This document shows, piece by piece, positions 58,311 to 64,000 of a stretch of DNA of 64,000 nt. The position numbers were made by a program, and so were the translations under genes. The stretch is from Plutella xylostella (lineage: Eukaryota > Arthropoda > Insecta > Lepidoptera > Plutellidae). The notes beneath the pieces were generated by a model that was not told the DNA's origin, searched no databases, and saw only the letters and a program-made list of their open reading frames with translations. Every line of letters starts with the position of its first letter. Positions within the stretch are counted from its first letter, which is position 1. Location of the stretch: positions 9,052,001 to 9,116,000 of the forward strand of contig NC_063994.1 of NCBI RefSeq assembly GCF_932276165.1, given 5' to 3'.

Positions 58311-61235
58311 TTAATAAGAATTTTTTAACAAATTTTCAGTTTCTACGTAATTTAACTTTTGTAGGAATTTAAATATAACAGCTTTACATTCATGTTTATT
58401 TAGCAGGTGAAGTTTGTTTAACTTATTTAACTTATTGTATATGTCAGGTCCAACGTAACAGAAATAGTGCCGCATAAATGAGTGTTTAAATGTAAATGTC
58501 TTACATACTTTATCTAACCGTCTTAGTGTTTTGTTAGGATCAAGTGAATTAAATATTAGTGCATGCTGTTTCAACGTTATTTGATATAAAAAGAGTTGAC
58601 GGACTGTCAGGACTTGGCAGTCTTGATACAACTTCTCCGTAGGATATAAAATTTGACGGAAATTGGACACTTTTAGAATAGCTCTTTGGGCTCTTTCTAG
58701 GCTTAACAGTGAGGTCTTTGGGGCTCCACCCCAAGAAGTAATACAGTAGGTTAGTACCGATTGGACAAGAACTATATATATTCGCTTTAGTAAAGTAGGA
58801 TCAAGGATGTACCTTAGTTTTTTAAAAATGAAAATAAGTTTTCTGACTCTGGTAGTAGTGAGATCAATGTGATCTTTAAAGCATAGGTTTTGGTCTAGCA
58901 TAACGCCAAGATATTTTATTTTAGAAGTTCTAGACAGGGCGTTACAGGAACACGTATTGTGTGTATCGCAGGTGTGAGAGATTATTTTAAAATTTGAAGG
59001 AGGTTGATTGGAGTTGCGTATAGAAAAAGTGATATATTTTGTTTTACTCTCGTTGAGAGTGAGCAAATGTAGTCGGAGCCACTGGGATACCTGGTTAAAG
59101 CCATATTGAGCCCTTTCAAAAGTCTCCTCCCACGTATTTGTAGAAAATAAGAGAACGGTGTCATCGGCATAGGAGAAGATTTTACCATGGGGGAGACTGA
59201 GACTAAGGAGATCGTTAATATAAACAAGAAACAGGATGGGTCCCAGAATACTTCCCTGTGGCACGCCATACCTAATAGTGAGGTCGCAACTTATATATTC
59301 GTTTATTTGCACACGTTGACTTCTTTCACTTAAATAATCCTCAAACAGTTTGAGCTGAGTGCCCCTGATGCCAATGTTATGAAGTTTATTTAATAGGATT
59401 GGTACAGAGACCGTGTCAAAAGCCTTAGCAAGGTCCAAAAAGATCCCACAGGTTTTTTGTCCTTTATCAAGGTTCCTAGCTATGTAATCAGTTAATTTGT
59501 GCACAGCATCATCAGTAGATTTACCGGTTCTAAAACCAAATTGACAATTTGATAACAAGTTGTTGCTTTCTAAATAGTTGATAAGCCTGGTATTTATAAT
59601 ACGCTCCAGTAATTTTGAAATTGATGGCAAAATTGAGATTGGTCTATAATTTTCGACACGGTCTCTGTCACCAGATTTGTGGATAGGATGAATAATAGAT
59701 TTTTTTAGACATCTTGGAAAAATTCCATTAGATAAACAGATCTGAAATATGTATGTCAAAGGTGGTATAAAAATGTGTCTAAACTGTTTGAGAATGTTAT
59801 TGGATATGTTATCCCATCCAACTGCACACACTGTTTTTAGGGCAACGATCAACCTTTCAACCTCCTGCTCATCTGTATCAAGAAGAACGAAGGAACCGCT
59901 ATTAACCACCCGAGCCGGAGGCATCTGAGGCTCTTTCCCCCTTCCGATACTCTCAGCTAATTCCTGACCCACCCTGACAAAGTACTGATTTATATTGTTT
60001 ATATCCCCTATTTTGTTATGTTCTGATTGAAGTATCTCAAGTGCCGAACTCTTAGTCCTATTTGTAAAGGTTATTCTTTTTATTGCTTCCCATAGATGTT
60101 TATTATTATTCTTAACTGAATCTAGCTCATTCTTCTCGTGTAGTCTTTTAATTTTTTTTAATAACTTGTTACAAAAATTTCTGTATCGCGTATATGTTAA
60201 TTTTAAAATTGGATCTTCAGGTGAACGTTTTAATCTCTTGTGCATACAGTCTCTATTTCGAATACACCTTAGAAGTCCCGGAGTAATCCATGGTTTTATA
60301 ACTCTAAAACGGCGAGGAAGTGTAGTTATGGAGGAGTTTTTATCTATTGCCTGCTGTATTTGCGAGATAAAGTTTTCAGCACAAGAGTTAGCATCTTTAG
60401 ACTGATATATTTTGTCAAAGTTCATATTGTTTATGGAAGAACGTAAACCCTCATAATTAATTTTAATTTTATTGGTGGACGAGTAGTTTTTATTCTTTTT
60501 ATTTTCTAGGAAAAGCAGTACTGCTTGATGATCTGTGATTGTAGATGCCATTACTAAGGTGATTGCAGGATAAGTGGTTTTTAATATCACGTGATCTAAA
60601 CAAGTATTGCTTGATTGCCTTGTCGGTAATGTATGCGCAGGCAATAGACCATGGTAAGAACATAGATCCAGATAATCATTGGCTTTTCCATCTCTATCTT
60701 CCGGTCTTATATTTATATTAATATCCCCTATTATGCATATATTCTTAAAAGATTTGAATTTCACGAGAGTTTTATTTAATGAATCGATAAACGTATCAGT
60801 TTTTTTATAAGACGGTGATCGATAAATGGCTATGATAACAGTTTCTAATCCAAGTTTTAGCGCAAGGCAGTTTCCTTCCAAAAATGTCTGTTCTTCCACA
60901 GCTACGTTCATGCATTTTTGAGCGTAAATGACGACACCATCATTTTGAATGGGGTTAATTTTAGTAGAAAAGGTATTATAGCCATCTATTTGGGGCAAGA
61001 TAGGATTACATCGTAGCCAGCATTCCGTTAATATGAGTATATCACATTTTAACTTGAGTCGGTGTAGCAGTACCTGAAGTTCATCGAAGTTTTTCGATAT
61101 ACTACGGACATTTTGCGTCAATATAGTAAGTCCGGAAGTTTTATCTTGCAAATATTTCTTTGTGTCCTCGACGTCACATAAATAAGATTCCGATACAGAA
61201 ACTTTATCCAATTCTTCATTGATTTTATTTTGCAT
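58311..61235 (-). CDS. LINE ORF2: AP endonuclease + reverse transcriptase, intact, 974 residues
   Basis: ATG start (MQNKINEELDK). Endonuclease motifs: LTQNVRSI, LTECWL, IIAIYRSP, IIGDININ, TCLDHVI, ITDHQAV. RT motifs: YRPISILPSISKLLERI, FGFRTGKSTDDAV, IFLDLAKAFDTV, GVPQGSILGPILFLVYIND, YADDTVLLF. No RNase H. Layout fits CR1/L2/Jockey-type LINEs. No stops or shifts within the ORF. Confidence 0.92.
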   Translation of the reverse strand: MQNKINEELDKVSVSESYLCDVEDTKKYLQDKTSGLTILTQNVRSISKNFDELQVLLHRLKLKCDILILTECWLRCNPILPQIDGYNTFSTKINPIQNDGVVIYAQKCMNVAVEEQTFLEGNCLALKLGLETVIIAIYRSPSYKKTDTFIDSLNKTLVKFKSFKNICIIGDININIRPEDRDGKANDYLDLCSYHGLLPAHTLPTRQSSNTCLDHVILKTTYPAITLVMASTITDHQAVLLFLENKKNKNYSSTNKIKINYEGLRSSINNMNFDKIYQSKDANSCAENFISQIQQAIDKNSSITTLPRRFRVIKPWITPGLLRCIRNRDCMHKRLKRSPEDPILKLTYTRYRNFCNKLLKKIKRLHEKNELDSVKNNNKHLWEAIKRITFTNRTKSSALEILQSEHNKIGDINNINQYFVRVGQELAESIGRGKEPQMPPARVVNSGSFVLLDTDEQEVERLIVALKTVCAVGWDNISNNILKQFRHIFIPPLTYIFQICLSNGIFPRCLKKSIIHPIHKSGDRDRVENYRPISILPSISKLLERIINTRLINYLESNNLLSNCQFGFRTGKSTDDAVHKLTDYIARNLDKGQKTCGIFLDLAKAFDTVSVPILLNKLHNIGIRGTQLKLFEDYLSERSQRVQINEYISCDLTIRYGVPQGSILGPILFLVYINDLLSLSLPHGKIFSYADDTVLLFSTNTWEETFERAQYGFNQVSQWLRLHLLTLNESKTKYITFSIRNSNQPPSNFKIISHTCDTHNTCSCNALSRTSKIKYLGVMLDQNLCFKDHIDLTTTRVRKLIFIFKKLRYILDPTLLKRIYIVLVQSVLTYCITSWGGAPKTSLLSLERAQRAILKVSNFRQILYPTEKLYQDCQVLTVRQLFLYQITLKQHALIFNSLDPNKTLRRLDKVCKTFTFKHSFMRHYFCYVGPDIYNKLNKLNKLHLLNKHECKAVIFKFLQKLNYVETENLLKNSY

Positions 61236-61554
61236 TATTGATATAGAAATCGTAAAGTGTGTTCAACTGTAGAGAAACGAGATACAATGGTGAATCTGAG
61301 CTAGAGAGACTGAGAAGCATTGTAAACTGTTGATAAGAGTGCTGCAGTGTTACGAAAGACAGGTTGCACACAAGCATGCAATATTTATATACAATATTTA
61401 TGTAAAGTTGGACGTGATTAATATTGTTGGAAACTAGGATATGACAAGTTATTGCGGTTTTGTAATAAAAAATTCTAATAGTGACAGAAACAATTTCAGT
61501 AAATATCAGATAACAAATGGCGAGCAAATAGTCGGTCCCAGGCGAAGGTGGGAG

Positions 61555-62439
61555 TCATATTGTGTTCTCCTTTAGTTTAGCAAAATCTCCCTCTTCATCG
61601 ATTCTAACATGTTGGGTTCCCTCCTTTTTGCGCAGATATATTTTGCCATACGATGACCAGCAAAAAGAGAAGTTATAGGTCTTGGCAAATTCTCGCGCAA
61701 GATAATAGAGCCTTTTTCCCTTTGAAGTGAGAGCTTCCGAGATGTAGATAGGTTTAGGTGGTCCTTCTATTTGCAGTAGTGAAGTGTTTAGTTTTCGATC
61801 CTTTTTATTAAATGATTTGAGCGAATTAAGAATTTTGTCTTTCAATAAGACGGATGTAAATTCAATCAAGATTGGCTTGGGGGTGTCTGGTTTTGCAAAC
61901 CCACGGTAGACATCCTTTATGTCATTTGTGTCAATCTTCAGGTCTAGTACACTTCCCAGTTTCTTTGTTAACTCACAAAGATCCGATTTTGTTTCACGCT
62001 GAGAGGTAGGTATATTACGTATCTCAATCTTCGCCGCACAGGAGTTCTTTTCCATGTTTTCGACTTTATTTTCTAGCGTTTTGATGCATGCAAGATGCTC
62101 CTTGCGCTCGGTTTTAATCTTCTCCAGCTCGTTTTGTATATCGTCGTATTTATCCGAAAGCAGTTGAATTGATGCGGTTATAGTATTATTTTGAGTTCTA
62201 ATTTCATCAACAGTAGATTGCAGTTTAGACATTTTATTATTTTGTTTCTTAACGAACTCATCAAAAAGGTTACGTATCTCATCCATGAATTCGGCGGAGT
62301 CGAAATCCCGTTTTCTCTTCAGAGGCCCTAAGCAAGCCTGTTGAGGGTTCAGATCCTTAGATTCCGAGCCAGACGTAATATCTTCCAGATTAGATTCTGA
62401 TACAGCCTTTTTTGGGGGAGTTCGTCTCAGTAACGACAT
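61555..62439 (-). CDS. LINE ORF1 protein, 294 residues
   Basis: ATG start (MSLLRRTPPKKAVSE). A coiled coil spans about residues 50-130 (LQSTVDEIRTQNNTI, ELEKIKTERKEHLA). A central part with CAAKIEIRNIPTS resembles an RNA-binding fold, and the C-terminus (YYLAREFAKTYNFSFCWSS, GKIYLRKKEG) matches the domain shared by many insect LINE ORF1 and baculovirus FP-type proteins. Role by family: RNA binding and chaperone for retrotransposition. Confidence 0.85.
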   Translation of the reverse strand: MSLLRRTPPKKAVSESNLEDITSGSESKDLNPQQACLGPLKRKRDFDSAEFMDEIRNLFDEFVKKQNNKMSKLQSTVDEIRTQNNTITASIQLLSDKYDDIQNELEKIKTERKEHLACIKTLENKVENMEKNSCAAKIEIRNIPTSQRETKSDLCELTKKLGSVLDLKIDTNDIKDVYRGFAKPDTPKPILIEFTSVLLKDKILNSLKSFNKKDRKLNTSLLQIEGPPKPIYISEALTSKGKRLYYLAREFAKTYNFSFCWSSYGKIYLRKKEGTQHVRIDEEGDFAKLKENTI

Positions 62440-62850
62440 TATTCCGTAGCGTAGTTATCGTACGAATAAGTAGTATGAACCGAGGTTCTTTGGTTCTTTG
62501 GTCACAAGTTCTAAATGCTCTTTCTCAGTTGCACATTACGTGTTAGAGTGCGATGCAAACTAGTCTATGTCGAAGTTGTTTGCAAATCAGATCGAAATCA
62601 CATCCACTGCTGTGGTAAGCGGTGTTAGAAAGAGAGGGAAATTATAAGGTACCTCTCTGTTACTCGCGGGTTGAGGGGCGCCGCGGCCGCTAGCAGATTT
62701 CGATGCACTGTATTTTGTTATTTTGTACCGCGTTAGGAGTAATATGAACTTTGAGATTTGGCTAATACGGGTTATTTTACGGAGTCAGAAGGTGACCGAA
62801 TAATAGAAAAACGGCGACACGACTGCTTCCACACACTATTTGGACGAAAG

Positions 62851-64000
62851 AGATGATACATTATAGTTCAGTAGGTAAGTACTTATTGTACTGTACTATG
62901 AAAGAACAGATATTCATTTCGGGAGTTCAGAGTCGGTCCCATAATGGTAGTTATACATGTATGTATATCGATATCGTTGCTAGAGATCTCAGTATGACGA
63001 GTACCTACAATCACCTGCAAAACAAATATCAGTGATGAAATTCCACCCTGTATAATCTTGCATGGCAATGACATACTCTTATTAGTACATGGTTATCCAA
63101 GGGGTGAAACCCGCTTATTTAGTCCCCCAGTTGCGCTTGGCGCCTCTGCGAAGCGAGGGCGCTAATAGCCCCAGGGACTAAATCAGGGGTTCACACAAGA
63201 AACACTAGCTGTACTACCACAAAAACCTTTCAACATTTGTTTAACAAGCGTTTAAAACGAAATTTGACAGATTTTGTAGGCGTTTGACAGCGCTAAACAT
63301 CTGTTAAATACTGTCTTAAGTTTTTGTGGTAAGACCCTAGGTACTTTCAGAGTATGTGCGGTGAAAAAATATTGTATGTTATGTCGCAATTTGAAAGTAG
63401 CATTATTCATGGCATGCGTAAGATAAAAGCCACCAGTGAACAAAACATTCCTTAGTATTAAAATAATTTATAACAGTTGCATTTTTGTTTTAAACACAAC
63501 AGTACACTTATATTTAGTATGCATACACAAAAAATAGAAAATAGTTTTGAAAAACACCGATTGTAGCATTTAATTAATAATTATAATCATAGTTAATTTA
63601 ACTGTCATGTTAACATAATGGACCAATGTAATCAATTCATTTATATTTTAACATCACCTAGAAGTCACCTGACTCTAGTTATGCGTAATATTTCACGTAT
63701 ACATGGTAATAAATAACCAAAAATGCTAGATTATTTTTAGGCGTAATCAAGTAAATCACCTCAATTATTTTAGCATAACATACTGATTTAAAACGCTAAC
63801 AACTTTGTTACTAATATTTAGTCGTTTACTGTTTTAATGTAATTCTCACAAATTGTGGTTGTTTATTATGAATCGAATTTGCACATTACTGCGCTTTTAT
63901 TTAGTTAAGACTGTCGTAATAATAATGCAACACATATACAAAACAAACTACCATTCCTCGAAATGCATTAATAATTCGATCGTCATATTTAATATGTATG
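62851..64000. other. Intergenic or intronic sequence at the right edge
   Basis: AT-rich with the MITE at 63214-63331 and a short inverted pair at 63118-63183. I see no gene; the small ORFs here have no recognisable features. Confidence 0.4.
63214..63331. repeat. MITE with TACCACAAAAAC ends
   Basis: Left ACCACAAAAACCTTTCAAC and right GTTTTTGTGGTAAG are inverted; TTTGTTTAACAAGCG has a degenerate partner. A neighbouring short inverted pair (ATTTAGTCCC/GGGACTAAAT) lies at 63118-63183. Confidence 0.6.

Larger units (their letters stand above)
57862..62850 (-). mobile_element. LINE with both ORFs intact
   Basis: The 3' end at the left has an (AAT)n tail (about 57862-57886). ORF2 is 61235-58311 and ORF1 is 62439-61555, with 319 bases between them. 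The 5' UTR reaches roughly 62600-62850 and includes a GC-rich block near 62680; the target duplication was not found. Different family from the 25.9-kb LINE. Confidence 0.85.

Noticed and set aside
61225..61527. 100-codon minus ORF between LINE ORF1 and ORF2
   Set aside because: Hydrophobic, AT-rich, no domain; overlaps the start of ORF2 and is probably spacer.

Overview
The window is nuclear DNA from an insect, almost certainly a moth or butterfly (Lepidoptera). It has spliced genes with small exons and GT-AG introns, conserved animal proteins, and introns full of repeats typical of lepidopteran genomes: tRNA-derived SINEs, short palindromic MITEs, LINEs of three or more families, a hAT transposon and a non-autonomous LTR element. 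No bacterial, organellar or CRISPR features were seen. No database search was run; names rest on reading the translated exons.

Four host genes can be reconstructed. (1) Minus strand, 1-22598: the first 13 exons of a hemicentin-like extracellular matrix protein (signal peptide, von Willebrand A domain, then Ig domains), running off the left edge. (2) Minus strand, 19262-20368: a two-exon gene for a 235-residue protein, possibly an augmin HAUS2-like subunit, nested in a hemicentin intron. (3) Minus strand, 24520-45341: ten coding exons of PIG-B, the third mannosyltransferase of GPI-anchor synthesis; its intron 7 is 11.5 kb, mostly transposon. (4) Plus strand, 46137-57598: sixteen core exons of CEP97, a leucine-rich-repeat and IQ-motif centrosomal protein. 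PIG-B and CEP97 are divergent and share a short intergenic region (about 45770-46136).

Mobile DNA by region: 3.2-5.4 kb nested short elements; 5.1-10.0 kb an unassigned terminal-inverted-repeat element with a TATA+initiator promoter in its ends and a GC-rich minisatellite; 11.2-12.4 kb a hAT remnant beside a partly duplicated hemicentin exon; 13380-16123 an apparently intact hAT transposon with an 8-bp target duplication; 16213-17745 a terminal-repeat element carrying a 771-bp insertion; 20.65-21.54 kb a LINE RNase H fragment; 25.9-31.0 kb and 39569-42827 two close copies of one LINE; 32080-37226 an LTR element with identical 111-bp LTRs and no gag-pol; 37.8-39.04 kb a LINE relic split by another LINE tail; 57.87-62.8 kb a LINE with both ORFs intact.

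The most unusual signal is in CEP97. After the IQ exon there are four extra 66-bp exon copies, each with acceptor, donor and the same phase, so any number could be spliced in-frame. A 108-bp coiled-coil exon is also duplicated, and the 3' end of exon 7 with its splice donor is scattered as an array through the following intron. The LTR element is the second most notable: recent by its identical LTRs, with tRNA primer site and polypurine tract, but non-coding inside.
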